64,000 bases of DNA from Coniochaeta sp. PMI_546 (Eukaryota > Ascomycota > Sordariomycetes > Coniochaetales > Coniochaetaceae): NCBI GenBank assembly GCA_021432605.1, contig MU271145.1:1364001-1428000 (forward strand), given 5' to 3'. The notes beneath the pieces were generated by a model. That model made no database searches and was not told the DNA's origin. It saw nothing but the letters and a program-made list of their open reading frames with translations. Position 1 is the first letter of the stretch, and each line of letters starts with the position of its first letter. Shown here piece by piece: positions 10,399 to 20,318 of the stretch. A program made the position numbers and the translations under genes.

Positions 10399-13300
10399 TC
10401 TGGTAGGAGATGGACACGCCAGGCGAGAGTGCTTGAGCAGAGGATGCGCAGTTAACTTTTAGGGGCAATTGTGCAGCTGACTGGGCGACAGTGATATCTT
10501 AGGGTATCCGTCGTGGAGAGATGCACATTACAAGGGTGGATATGACTGAATGTGTCGATCGATGATAGTTGTGACTTTATCAACAACATGAAGAAGGGCA
10601 TCTGACTTGCCCAGATGAGTTCCGGGGGTTGAAGAAAGTGAGGCGACAGGATGTGCCAAAGGGGGTGGGAAGACAACTTATTATGTCTGAGAGTGGGGGA
10701 GGGAAGGGGAAGGGGAAGGGGTCTTGGGAAAGTTGGGTGTATTATCCAGACCCCCAGCAAGCCACCACGGTTCCGGGATGTGATGTGATGATGATATGTA
10801 ACGGGGCTAGATTTGTCCGGGAAGTATGCTGCTGGTGGTGGTGGTGGTCTCTTTGGATATGGATGAAGACGGTATATCATCGACGGGTCTCTACGGCTCT
10901 CTACGCCATACTGCCGGATAAGATCATACGGAGACTTGCTTGGTACACAAACTTATCATCTGGTTGTGGAACAATGGTCTATGTATTCGGGCAACCTGCA
11001 TGGATTAGAAGGGTCCCATATCCTTTCCACATCGTCTGTCCCAGTCCTCTGCAAGTCAGGTTGCTTATCTAGGGTCGCCAACTGTGTTACGGAAGCACAC
11101 ACTCCCAGTAGGCAGACAACGTTGCCCCGCTTTGGTGGCTCGGTGAACGTGGGCGAAGGCAAGCAAAAGACATGGAGCGGGGGTGGTTCGTGTGTGTGTG
11201 TGTGTGAGGGTGTGTAAGTGAGTGAGTGTGAGTGCGTGCGTGTGTGTGTCTGTATCTATGTGCGACCTCAGTACCCTTGTTCTCCAAGGTGCCCAACTTG
11301 GTCTCGATCCCCGTTCAGTCCGGAGACAATGGAGTGAACCCCGACGAGGTGATTGGACAGCCGGGAGTGTTGGAAGGATTTACAGCTAGTTCCTCGACCT
11401 CAGCCGAGCCGGGGGGAACGAGCCTTCCTCGAGCTACCCCAGGATAATTCAGGTTGTATGTCTCGATCGCGGGACATGGAGAGGGGTGAGACGGTGTGAA
11501 GCAGCGGGTGGAAGACGGTCAGACACGGGAGGCGGCCCACCGCTCCAGGTGAGGGTAAGGTAAGAGCCTAATTGGGCAAGTGGGGAGGGGTAAGGTAGTG
11601 TAGTCAGCCTAGCTTCTCTACCGACGACGTCTTTTTTTTCTATTTTTATGAGGGCGCCATAATCAGGATTCCGACAATAACGCATTCTCCGAGCTATAAT
11701 GGCGCAGTCCGCCGACAAGATCTGGCGCTCCGTCCTCCACAATAGCACTCAGGTGCCGCAATTCTCGGAAACTTGCTGTCGATGCAGACTCACAACCCAC
11801 AGACGACAGGACGGAGGATCGAACACGTCCAATGCTGATCACGGGCACTGCAATGACGAATCAAAACCAACTGCCACACAGCAACCGGGCGAACCATCCA
11901 CCACGATTTGGTCCGCCAGGACGGCAAGGCAACCATCACCGAGCTGTATTTTTCTGGCTGTAGCCGGGCGAAGAGCGCATGAAATGCAGCTCCCTTAGAC
12001 ATCTGCAGCCTCGCCGTCTTCCATTCGCTGTTGCTGCACTTCTGCATGTTGCCCCATGCACGCCCTAGCTTGCTCGAATGACGGCATGGACTGTCCACCC
12101 CAAAGCTTCCCTCCTTCATCATTCTTCGCCAGTAGTCTTCGAGCATGATTGATCGGTTGCGCTGCTGGCCAATCTCTGTCGACTCTGACCGCAACTTGCT
12201 GTGTTTCGTGTCGCTGGACTCGATTGCCGCTTCTCAGCCGACAACGTCACCGTTGTTCACTTGATGTTCGCGAGTTGGTTGACTCGATCTCGCGGTCCTG
12301 TAATCCCTTGCACCAGTGCATTTCGTTGTTCGACATGAGCGGCGGAGATTTTGTTCCAGATCTCTGCCGTTTCCAGCGAATGCCGTGCGTCTCATGATCT
12401 GAACTGGAACCCATTGAGACGTGCTACTACGTGATGTTGTGCTCTTCTTTCCCCCTTACATTCTGATGAAAGAATACGTATGTCCTGTCATTGTGATCTT
12501 GGAATGACTGAAAGCGACATACCGAGAGCAGACGTCAACAGTGTGACCGTGACCACGCGTTCATCCTCTCCTTCGACTGTCTAGATAGCTACCCGGACGT
12601 GGCTGACTCACTCCGATGGTGCCGTATGCACATACCCTGTAGTTAGGAGTTCCTGGGCATCAGACATAAGGTTGGATCTGCCGACGAACCGCTTAGTGGG
12701 ATGAACTCACTTCAGCCACCGCCACTGCGACGTCGTGCTCCGGTGTGGTGGCCACTCCTGGTCTGAAGAAAGTGCATTTCCTCAAGAGCCTCATTGCGCA
12801 TATCAGACTCCGATACGGCGTCGTTCGTTATCAGGCTCAGGACGCAAAAGCGCATATTCCGTATTTGGCAGGTCTCCATTCATATCCGGCGCGGTCCTAC
12901 CGCGGATCGCTTCGGAAGCTGCCTCTGCACGTATCCTGGGCACGGCTGGCGGGTGCTGCATGTCGCACAGCGTTAGCTGCAGGGTTTAAGGTTCTGTTTG
13001 TCTAAACCAGGTCTCGCAGCGCGTGGCATGATGTATCACGGCCTTGGGCAACCGGGGAAAGACGACTGCATGCCGTATGTCATCGGCAGGCTCCAGTCGT
13101 TATACTACGAGCTAGCCGGCCAGATTGCTGTCGATGTGGTTTCATGAGCCAGATCAAAGTTCTGTCATGCAACACTGTAGGGAAGAAGATGATCGATCTC
13201 CGTATAGACCGGGCGAAGCCTTGTCGTGGTGGCGCGTCATACACGATAGTGGTCATGTTTGGAAGGGCATAGCATCTGACCGGTATAGTGACCGGTATGA

Positions 13301-14321
13301 TGCAAGGGAGAAAATTACAATCTGGCGGTCAAGCCCGAATGATACCCGATCACCACTTTCCTTGACAACCCTCAGCCGTGCATTTCTCCTTTCATGGTTA
13401 TCGGCTTCAGAGGCTTCGCAAGTAATGGCGCTGCGATGGGACACTCACAGCAACGGTACGTCATGTAGGCTACGACCAGGTCCAAGACACAATCTATCTC
13501 ATCCCGAGAACAGGGCCCCGATCCGAGCCTCCGGGACGTGGCAGTATTCGCTCCGCTGCAACTGGAACGTGATTCCAAAACATGTTATGGCTCTCTCGGT
13601 TTTTTCCGTCCGGAACTCGGAGTTCAACCGGGGCACAAGTCATCTGAGGCTAGCAGCTACGCACAACAGTTGAGGCTCGTCCCTCTCTGCAGGCATCCGT
13701 ACTATTCAGGCTTACCAATGGTGAATATTTGGGCGTCCCCGGTGATACCAGACTGTCGCCGGCTGTGGCTCCGTGACACTCGGAGGCTGTTCGGCTCATG
13801 AGACGACATCAGATGATGATATATCGGGCGTCTGCTCAGAGAAGAAAGAGAAATTTGCTTAGTTCTTCCATATTGCGAGTAGAAACAGGGCTCACGATGA
13901 AAGGACAGTTTCGAATTCCCATATTCACCCTCCAATGTATCACACCCCGATGACGGCGGTAAGTCCGTGCCTTGTGCCAGTAGCTACGGACGCATATGGT
14001 AGCCAATACAGAGGTCAGTCTTGCCGAAGGGCAAAAAGGGGCAGCGTGCGGAATATACTCTAGTTTAGAGAGTAGTCTCTTTCGTTCTTCCACAACGCGA
14101 TCCATCCAGGAGCGGCGCAACGGTCAAGAGCGTGACGATTATTAGGCATTAACATTGATAAGTATACTGTGGGTAAGCCATGTCCAATGTCCAGAGAACA
14201 ACTGGCATGGTGTCATAGCCCACGACCACATCCGCCCATATCCTTCTCCAAAAGGGCACCACTCTCCTAACCTTAACTCTATTGATCTTCAAACAAATTC
14301 TGACGCTTCTCGTCGGGGAAA
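10399..14321. other. Gene-poor stretch, 3.9 kb
   Basis: The first ~500 bases are the promoter/leader of the minus-strand disordered-protein gene, with purine-rich tracts (GGGAAGGGGAAGGGGAAGGGG near 10700). A GT-rich microsatellite lies at 11188-11250. Between 11.7 and 14.1 kb there are many short frames on both strands (up to about 180 codons), but the longest start at non-ATG codons and none resembles a known family. I cannot support a gene here; a degraded gene or a non-coding transcript remains possible. Confidence 0.5.
11188..11250. repeat. GT-rich microsatellite
   Basis: An imperfect (GT)n/(GTGA)n tract of roughly 60 bases: an uninterrupted GT run near 11191-11206, then interrupted units with GTGAGTGAGTGTGAGTGC and a second GT run up to 11250. 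It lies in non-coding DNA about 0.8 kb upstream of the disordered-protein gene. Confidence 0.85.
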
Positions 14322-14969
14322 TTACAGAAACGTTCTGACAACATCGACCTTTTCGCAAGTTGGATTATGGGGCGCTCCAGCAGTGACCCACGAGAGAGCT
14401 TCGTACGTGTAACCTACGCCAACACTCGTCCAGCACAGGTACCAGTTGTTGTAGACGGTCTCGGTAGGGGTCGAATCCGGGAACTGGCCAGCTACGTAGT
14501 TGGCATCGTTGTAGTAGTCCTCGATGGTCAGCTTGTTATCGTCGGTAAAGTGCACGGGCGTGCCGGCATCGAGGCCAAATAGCGGGACGACAACGTTGGT
14601 TCCCGGCCGGTACCATTGTAGAGCTGCAGCTTGAGAGACGTGATCCGTGCCTGGAAGTCCACTGATGGGCAAGTTCCAGACAAGTAGTCCCTGACCATCA
14701 TCCGAGCCGCCGGTATCAGTGTCGGTTGTATTGTAGTAGAACGTTGAGCTGCTTCCACTTAGAGGCGTGGAACCGCCGATGCATATGCCTTCTATCGCAG
14801 CGCCAGCGTGGCATGCAAAGAAATAAAGACCGTTAAGGGATGCGTTTGCCGAGTTGGCGATCTGAAGGGTGAAGGGAGCACTTTGGTTGGTGTAGGTAGG
14901 TGTGGTCTGGGCCGCGCCTTTTGATGCTGCCGCGAGGGCGAGAAAGCTTGTTGATGTGGAGAACTTCAT
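14322..14969 (-). CDS. Small secreted fungal protein, unknown function
   Basis: An intronless frame of 215 residues from ATG 14969. The first ~20 residues form a signal peptide (MKFSTSTSFLALAAASKGAAQ) with a likely cleavage after Ala-Gln. The mature part is acidic and rich in Ser, Thr, Asn and Tyr, with several potential N-glycosylation sites (NQS, NAS, NTT). It has cysteines in FACHAGAAIEGICIGG, in YLCWTS and in NPTCEK, an even number that could form disulfides. It resembles the many anonymous secreted proteins of plant-associated and saprotrophic ascomycetes; I do not recognise a named domain. A TATA box (TATATAAA on the minus strand, 15127-15134) lies 158 bases upstream of the ATG, supporting this start and suggesting regulated expression. 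Confidence 0.8.
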   Translation of the reverse strand: MKFSTSTSFLALAAASKGAAQTTPTYTNQSAPFTLQIANSANASLNGLYFFACHAGAAIEGICIGGSTPLSGSSSTFYYNTTDTDTGGSDDGQGLLVWNLPISGLPGTDHVSQAAALQWYRPGTNVVVPLFGLDAGTPVHFTDDNKLTIEDYYNDANYVAGQFPDSTPTETVYNNWYLCWTSVGVGYTYEALSWVTAGAPHNPTCEKVDVVRTFL

Positions 14970-16368
14970 TATGGCTCTGAGGAGAGATGAGATCTAGAAT
15001 GCGATGAACAATGGAACGTGTCTAGACAGCCTTGATAGGATGACAACCTAACCAAGGGATCAGATGAGCTTGTTTCCGTTGGTGTTGATGAGTCCGAGAG
15101 GTCGAAAGATGTCGACACTGAGGGTCTTTATATATGCTTTCATCGCGGGAGATCTTCGCAATGATGCGAGGATTGCCGCCGAATCCAACAAGGTAAATAG
15201 GTTGCACCTGCTCGTATGAGGTCAGGCAGCCGCAAGGGACCGCTAAACGTGGATCAAGTGGAATGACAGTGGAGGAAAGAACAGATCTGGGGAAGATCGC
15301 TGCCCGGCCTGCCCGTCCCGGTCATCCTGCACAGTATATCCCTGGTTACAATCTACCTTAGCAAGTAGTGGAATAAGAAGGTCCCTGAGGGAGGGACAAG
15401 TCCATCCTTCCTCGGGTAGGCCGTCTTGCCGGTGGTCTCCAAGGAAATGATAGCTGTCCTGCTGTCCTACCATTCGCGTTGGTGAAAGTAATGTGCTTGA
15501 GGGCAAGTACGTCAATATAGCAAGCATCACTCTCGTATCTGCATGTGGAGACTGCAGATCATCAGACCCAACAAGCCATCGTGACTGCCGACGATCCTCG
15601 ATGAAACCCTAGACTTAAATTCAGACCCCTCAAATACCACAGTACTGTAAAACGATTCGGAAAACTTCTTCGAGGAAGAAACGAACTCCTTGCGTCGAAT
15701 GCCTCAGTGGCTCTCTTCCGACCTGGACGGGTTGAAGCAGGAATAGTCCACCCAGTCACCATCCTGCCCTCGTATGTTGAACCAAGCACCTTCTGCCACT
15801 TATACTTTGGAATATGACGCAACTTTGTTATGGTTCCAGTTGTTACTGTGGGACAAGGAACATTCATACCTTATTTGGGGCAAAAGGGTCCTTCGTCATC
15901 ATCAGCATGGCCTGTAGCACAATTAGCCGGCGACGTTGGACAAGAACAAGATTCAGCCCCTCGCTAGATACCGTTACGTCGTGACCGTACAACAATGCAG
16001 TCCAAGTGCTGGTTCTGTTCAAGGCAACAAAGCAAGACCGTTTCCATGTCAAATACCCGTATCCTGAACAGCTCCTACACCCTCAAGGAGGAGTTGGATC
16101 AGGTCACATTGATCTCACCATCCTCTAGCCCCCTGGCTGAGTATGGAAAGAAGCCGTTGCTCCAAATGGATAGACTTCCGAAGACCTCACGTTCAACCAC
16201 TCACGCTTGCATGTGCAACCTCGTATCAATAAGACCGTACTGTACGCCGGTAATATAGAACACGACGAGCGAGATCATCAGCCCAGAAGAACCGCGTAGA
16301 ACACTCCCGAGGAAGCGCCAAACTCCGTCGCCTACGGCAAAGCGCAAGCCAGAAGCTCCCCCGCCAGG
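14970..16368. other. Intergenic, 1.4 kb, with a possible gene remnant
   Basis: The first 200 bases are the promoter of the secreted protein, with the TATA box at 15127-15134. Between about 15564 and 16052, two minus-strand frames in different phases read like pieces of one eroded protein but cannot be joined by a credible intron; see the findings. The rest shows nothing supportable. Confidence 0.4.
15127..15134 (-). promoter_or_regulatory. TATA box of the secreted-protein gene
   Basis: Reads TATATAAA on the minus strand, about 158 bases upstream of the ATG at 14969. The distance leaves room for a leader of about 120-130 bases. Canonical TATA boxes are uncommon among the housekeeping genes of this window. 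Confidence 0.55.
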
Positions 16369-17292
16369 TCAGGCCCCCAGCACAAGCGCAGATGACTCCC
16401 CATTAAATGGACTTCCATCAACCCAACCCTCCTCACGGACGAAATACCATGTGTCCGCCTTCCTTACATCATCACTATCACTTCTCTGCCGCACTGTCGC
16501 ATAGGAGCGCCAGCCAAACCTGTCTAGCGTCTCGACGACAGCCAACAGCAGCCGCTCGACCTTGACCGTCTTCTCGCCCATGGCCGACCACGGATAGCCC
16601 TTGAGCTTGAACTCAAAAGAGTCGTGGTTCCACTCGCCCGACTGGAAGTAGTCGATCGCGGTCAAGGCCTGTTTGAGGTTTTGGATGAGCACCCCTAGCT
16701 CGTCGTGGTTGTGTTCTCGAGACGATGGCGCTGGCGCGGAGGAAGCGGGTATCAGCCTACTATCAGGGCCGACGTCGGTGACAAGATCGCGCCATATAGG
16801 TCCGTCTGAGATGACTCGCAACCTGTCGCCGCCAGTAGGTGCTATGACGAGCCACTCGACCGGCGGCGGAATCTCGACATCACCACCGGCCGACTCCTCC
16901 TCTCCACTGTCTCTCGTTCCTTTCGTTACGCTCACCGCCCGCCGCTGGCGAAATACGAGCGAGTCCTTGCTCCTAGCATGCCGACTGTGGCTGATAGGCG
17001 TGACGAGCACCCATCCCCTCCGATACAGAAAAGCCAGCACGTCGCGGACTAGCCGCCGGCTACCGACCGCCTCCTTGGCGCCCAGGCCGCCAAAGGGCGT
17101 GCCCTTCAGCTTGTACTCGTAGGCGTGCTGGGCGTAGACTTGTTCGGCCTGGATGCCGGGCGGCCAGGAGGCGCGGATCTGGTCTGCGATGGACTTGGTT
17201 ATGGAGGACGGGAACTGGATTAGGCGGAGCTTGTCTGTCCAGTTGAAAGAGATAGTGGCGAAGCTGGATTGGGGGGAGGCTGGAGCTGCCAT
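16369..17292 (-). CDS. Unknown protein made of two diverged copies of one domain
   Basis: An intronless frame of 307 residues from ATG 17292. I do not recognise a named family, but the protein is an internal duplication. Copy 1 (about residues 15-125) contains YEYKLKGTPFGGLGAKEAV, then SRRLVRDVLAFLYRRGW and KDSLVFR. Copy 2 (about 145-290) contains FEFKLKGYPWSAMGEKTV, then VERLLLAVVETLDRFGW and ADTWYFVREEGW. The shared pattern is (Y/F)E(Y/F)KLKGxP(F/W)xxxGxKxV followed by a helix ending in GW and a strand with (K/A)D(S/T)(L/W)xF. The acidic spacer between the copies (GEEESAGGDVE) looks disordered. There is no signal peptide and no membrane segment, so it is probably cytosolic or nuclear. The conserved LKGxP loop may mark a binding site, but no catalytic signature is evident. 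Confidence 0.82.
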   Translation of the reverse strand: MAAPASPQSSFATISFNWTDKLRLIQFPSSITKSIADQIRASWPPGIQAEQVYAQHAYEYKLKGTPFGGLGAKEAVGSRRLVRDVLAFLYRRGWVLVTPISHSRHARSKDSLVFRQRRAVSVTKGTRDSGEEESAGGDVEIPPPVEWLVIAPTGGDRLRVISDGPIWRDLVTDVGPDSRLIPASSAPAPSSREHNHDELGVLIQNLKQALTAIDYFQSGEWNHDSFEFKLKGYPWSAMGEKTVKVERLLLAVVETLDRFGWRSYATVRQRSDSDDVRKADTWYFVREEGWVDGSPFNGESSALVLGA

Positions 17293-18047
17293 TCTTGGGG
17301 TGTGAGATGGAGTATGATCTGAGACAAAATGAAGGCAATGACGGATAATTCAATGATCAAGTCTGTCTTCTTCGACGATTATCTGACGTCGCGTGCGTGT
17401 TGAACCTTGGAAAAAAGACAGAAAGCAGAGGTCAGCCTCGATCTTTGTCGAGTTGTGCGCGGGCTCGCTGTGTTGTAACTGCTACGGACGCACCTTCACT
17501 CGAGGGTGCGTCGTTATTTTGTACTCTAATCAAGTTGTTGTTCACGGTCGGAAAGGCTGGCAGGAATTCATTTGGGCTGAAGCCTCGTACACGTGTTGTA
17601 GGACCTGGTGACAGAGCTCGCAGGCATACCTTATGTGGCTCAGTCGAACGTCTCGGTGTCCATTCGCAGCGAGGCGGAGGCCAACGTATTTCGTATCAGT
17701 CCTAAGGTACCTAAGGTAGGTACCATAGCAAACCTGCGTTCTCGCCACACCTTCGCCTGATTGGCTGCTTGTTCTACCTCTAGGCAAAATAACTCAGGTT
17801 TAGTGCACTAGTTACGTACCTTATAGGGGCGGTCTTTTCGGTGTCAACATTCGTTCTTTACACTAAGCGTTCACTGTGACGAAGCTGTCACCACAAAAGT
17901 GTGCTGGGGTGTACAAACATGCGTAATCCTACCGCAAGGTGCGCGGTACCGTCTCACAATATACCATAGCATGCCGACCAACACATACTGATCGACCGGG
18001 TGTCTCGAGACATTTGTCGATTCTCATATCATTTTCCGAATGTACCT
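17293..18047. other. Intergenic, 0.75 kb
   Basis: Promoter side of the duplicated-domain gene and 3' flank of CDC123. At 17701-17724 it carries two adjacent copies of the recurring CCTAAGGTA motif followed by GGTACC. Nothing coding. Confidence 0.55.
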
Positions 18048-19361
18048 CTAATTCTCAGTATCGCTCGTCTCCCATTCCCTCCTCGCATCCCCTCCCTCAA
18101 CAAATCTATGCCACCTCCTTGCAAACTCCCTGATGCCTCCCTCGCCAGCCATGCTGGCATCCACAACCTCCTTCGGCAACTTATGAGCAGAATAAGTCGG
18201 CGCGCTAAAGTTATACGCCGCCGGGTCATCCTTCTCGACCAGCCTGACCTCCGGCACGTAGTCAGCCTCATCGTCGTCCTCGTCGTCATCCGTAGTTGCC
18301 ATATCGTCCTCCGTATCACCTGCACCAGGCCCGTCCCTCTCTCCAACAGTTCCCAAGACCGGTTTGGGCACGCGGATGTCCAGCAGCTCGTCCCAGCCGA
18401 AAAGCAAGGTGTCCGTATGCGGTGCCCAGGGGTTGATGTCTATTAGCCTTGCCCGGCCGAGTCGGCTGCCCCGACCGTCGTCGCTATCATCGTCGTTATA
18501 GTCGGCCTCTGGTATGTATACGTCGAAGGCGAAGCTCGCCTCTGGAAATGTGAATCTTAATTTACGGTTGAAGAGCTCTTGTACGCGCGCCGAAATCTCT
18601 TCCTTGATTTCGAGTAAGAACGCATAGTGGTTCAGGTCCCGCTGGGTGATGCCGACTAGCGTTCTGTCTTTCACGAAACACCGGAACTCTAAAGATGGCA
18701 AGGGTGAGAAAAAGGATCGGAGCACGAGAACGGGCGTGAAGGAGAGTTTCGCATCGCTGTTGCTCGACGAGGACGCAGGCGGGGGAGGAGGCGTGCAGCT
18801 GTCGAAGGGATGCTCGAGGTCGTGGCTGACGAAGCTAGAGGACTTCAGCAGGAGGTATATGTCGTTGGGTGAAGTGCATTTCATCGTGTTCTGATGCTGA
18901 GATATCCATGCCGCGTCTTTTGGGGCAGACCAATTCAACTTCGGCGCGACGGCGCCGCCCAGCTCACGGATTTTGTCTTTGATCGTTTGGTGCAGCTCTG
19001 GGAAGCGCTGGTTTGGCGGGAGGCCTATCGCTTCATCTCCGTCTTCTGAGTCGGAGTCGTCGTCTTCCAAACGGCGCTCGGGTGCTCTGCTGGGGACAGT
19101 GGGTTCCCAATCATCGTCTTCTGCGTTTGCGCCGTGTGTCTCGTCATCGTCCGCTAGAATGATGCGGTCTTCGCGGATGTACTGAATGAACTCGGGAGTA
19201 AGGGGTATTACGCGCGATCTTATGCATGATGTTCGATATTTGGGGAACCAGGAGTCGTAGGAGCAGTGCAAGATGTGCTCTCTGGACACTGGTGGGAACT
19301 GGACCGGCGTCGCTTGAGCCCTTTCGCCCTCAGGGATGGAAAGATTCTCAAAGGCTGGCAT
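18048..19361 (-). CDS. CDC123: CDC123/D123-family eIF2 assembly factor
   Basis: An intronless frame of 437 residues. The ATG at 19361 (MPAFENLSIPEGE) is chosen because the frame upstream opens only at a TTG. The family hallmarks are present: HCSYDSWFPKYR near residue 40, the LNWSAPKDAAWIS segment, NDIYLLLKSSSFVSHDL, ELRCFVKD-like EFRCFVKDRTLVGITQRDL, and DINPWAPHTDTLLFGWDEL near the C-terminus. Cdc123 is a cytosolic ATP-grasp-like chaperone that joins eIF2 gamma to eIF2 alpha, so it controls formation of the eIF2 trimer and start of translation. Two acidic insertions (around residues 70-115 and 385-410) are typical of fungal versions. The gene is divergent from CWC21, with 360 bases between start codons. 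Confidence 0.93.
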   Translation of the reverse strand: MPAFENLSIPEGERAQATPVQFPPVSREHILHCSYDSWFPKYRTSCIRSRVIPLTPEFIQYIREDRIILADDDETHGANAEDDDWEPTVPSRAPERRLEDDDSDSEDGDEAIGLPPNQRFPELHQTIKDKIRELGGAVAPKLNWSAPKDAAWISQHQNTMKCTSPNDIYLLLKSSSFVSHDLEHPFDSCTPPPPPASSSSNSDAKLSFTPVLVLRSFFSPLPSLEFRCFVKDRTLVGITQRDLNHYAFLLEIKEEISARVQELFNRKLRFTFPEASFAFDVYIPEADYNDDDSDDGRGSRLGRARLIDINPWAPHTDTLLFGWDELLDIRVPKPVLGTVGERDGPGAGDTEDDMATTDDDEDDDEADYVPEVRLVEKDDPAAYNFSAPTYSAHKLPKEVVDASMAGEGGIREFARRWHRFVEGGDARREWETSDTEN

Positions 19362-19721
19362 TTCTGCTTCGTAGAAAAAGCGCAAGATTATCGCAGCTTG
19401 CCAAAAATAGAGAGGTGTAAATACAGAGTCGTGAGAAGAAGAAGATTTAAGAGTCAGTCGCTTTTATCCTGTAAGTTGAGACTACCTATGACTACAACGC
19501 ATACGTAGTATCGGAGTCACAATTGGGGTCGCGGGGCAAAATGGGAGATCTGCAGAATGTCATCGCCAGTCCAAACCCCACCATAACTTTTTCTGCCCCA
19601 GCTACAACTCTCACCGCCTTCCCTTCTAATCCCATCTCCAACCACATCACCATCAACCTCGACACCTGGTCTCCCCATTTCCCGTTTGTGGCTTCCCGTG
19701 GACCCATCCACATCTATCACT
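19362..19721. promoter_or_regulatory. Shared 360-bp divergent promoter, CDC123 / CWC21
   Basis: The ATGs of two housekeeping genes face away from each other across 360 bases. No TATA box is seen. C/T-rich sequence on the CWC21 side (19570-19680) is typical of fungal leaders. Confidence 0.5.
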
Positions 19722-20318
19722 ATGTCCGACAATGTTGGACTCTCGACGCCGCGCGGCAGCGGCACCTCTGGCTACGTACAGAAGAACCTAGCGGCGATGA
19801 GGCCGCGAGACAGAGGCGCTCCTTACTCAACAGACCTCGACAACCTGCGAGAGTACAAGCAACGGCAGCCGGACAAGGGTATACTGGAGCACGACCGGAA
19901 ACGCGAAGTTGAGGTCAAGGTGTTTGAGCTGCGCGACAAACTCGAGGAGGAAGGGTGCGTCCCAACCTGACCCAACTTTGCACAGGACGGACAAACACCT
20001 ACTAACAGGAGCCACAGAGTCGACGAAGAAGAGATCGACGACCGGTGCGACGAGCTAAGGAAGAAGCTGCTGGCAGATATGGAGAATCCTGGCATCGGCA
20101 AGGCGGTGCCGAGAAAAGGCTTCAAGATGCATCAGGTCCATGAGCTTGCGGATCAGAAGATCAAGGAGAGCGAGAGATTACGGCAAGCACTCAAAATCGG
20201 CAAGAATTACGAGGAGGGAGGACACTGGAAGAGGAAGGAAGAGAGGCTGAAGAAGGCACAAGAAGCCGAGGCTAAGGCGGAGAAGGAGAGGGAGGTTGAT
20301 CGGGATGCGAGAGACTGA
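19722..20318 (+). CDS. CWC21: Pre-mRNA-splicing factor CWC21
   Basis: Two exons, 19722-19954 and 20018-20318, giving 177 residues. The 63-nt intron has donor GTGCGT, branch ACTAAC near 20001 and acceptor CACAG. The ATG at 19722 gives the characteristic N-terminus ([20 protein letters not shown]), known to be highly conserved from yeast Cwc21 to human SRRM2. The cwf21 domain follows at about residues 52-100: [20 protein letters not shown], then [14 protein letters not shown], and it is interrupted by the intron. The C-terminal part is Lys/Glu-rich helix, as usual in ascomycetes. In yeast the protein sits at the catalytic centre of the spliceosome and contacts Prp8 and Snu114. The gene shares a divergent promoter with CDC123. 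Confidence 0.95.

Noticed and set aside
10452-10880. 142-codon minus-strand frame upstream of the disordered-protein gene
   Set aside because: It translates a pyrimidine-rich leader/promoter (Pro/Leu/Ser repeats) and shows no conserved features.
11790-12194. Minus-strand frames (134 codons, and an overlapping 72-codon frame in another phase ending in a Gln/Glu-rich helix)
   Set aside because: The second reads somewhat like a C-terminal exon but no upstream exon could be found on the minus strand; kept as background.
13125-13673. 182-codon plus-strand frame
   Set aside because: Opens at TTG, no intron signals that extend it, no family resemblance.
19362-19385. Extension of CDC123 by eight residues at its N-terminus
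   Set aside because: The extended start codon is TTG; the ATG at 19361 gives the expected N-terminus.
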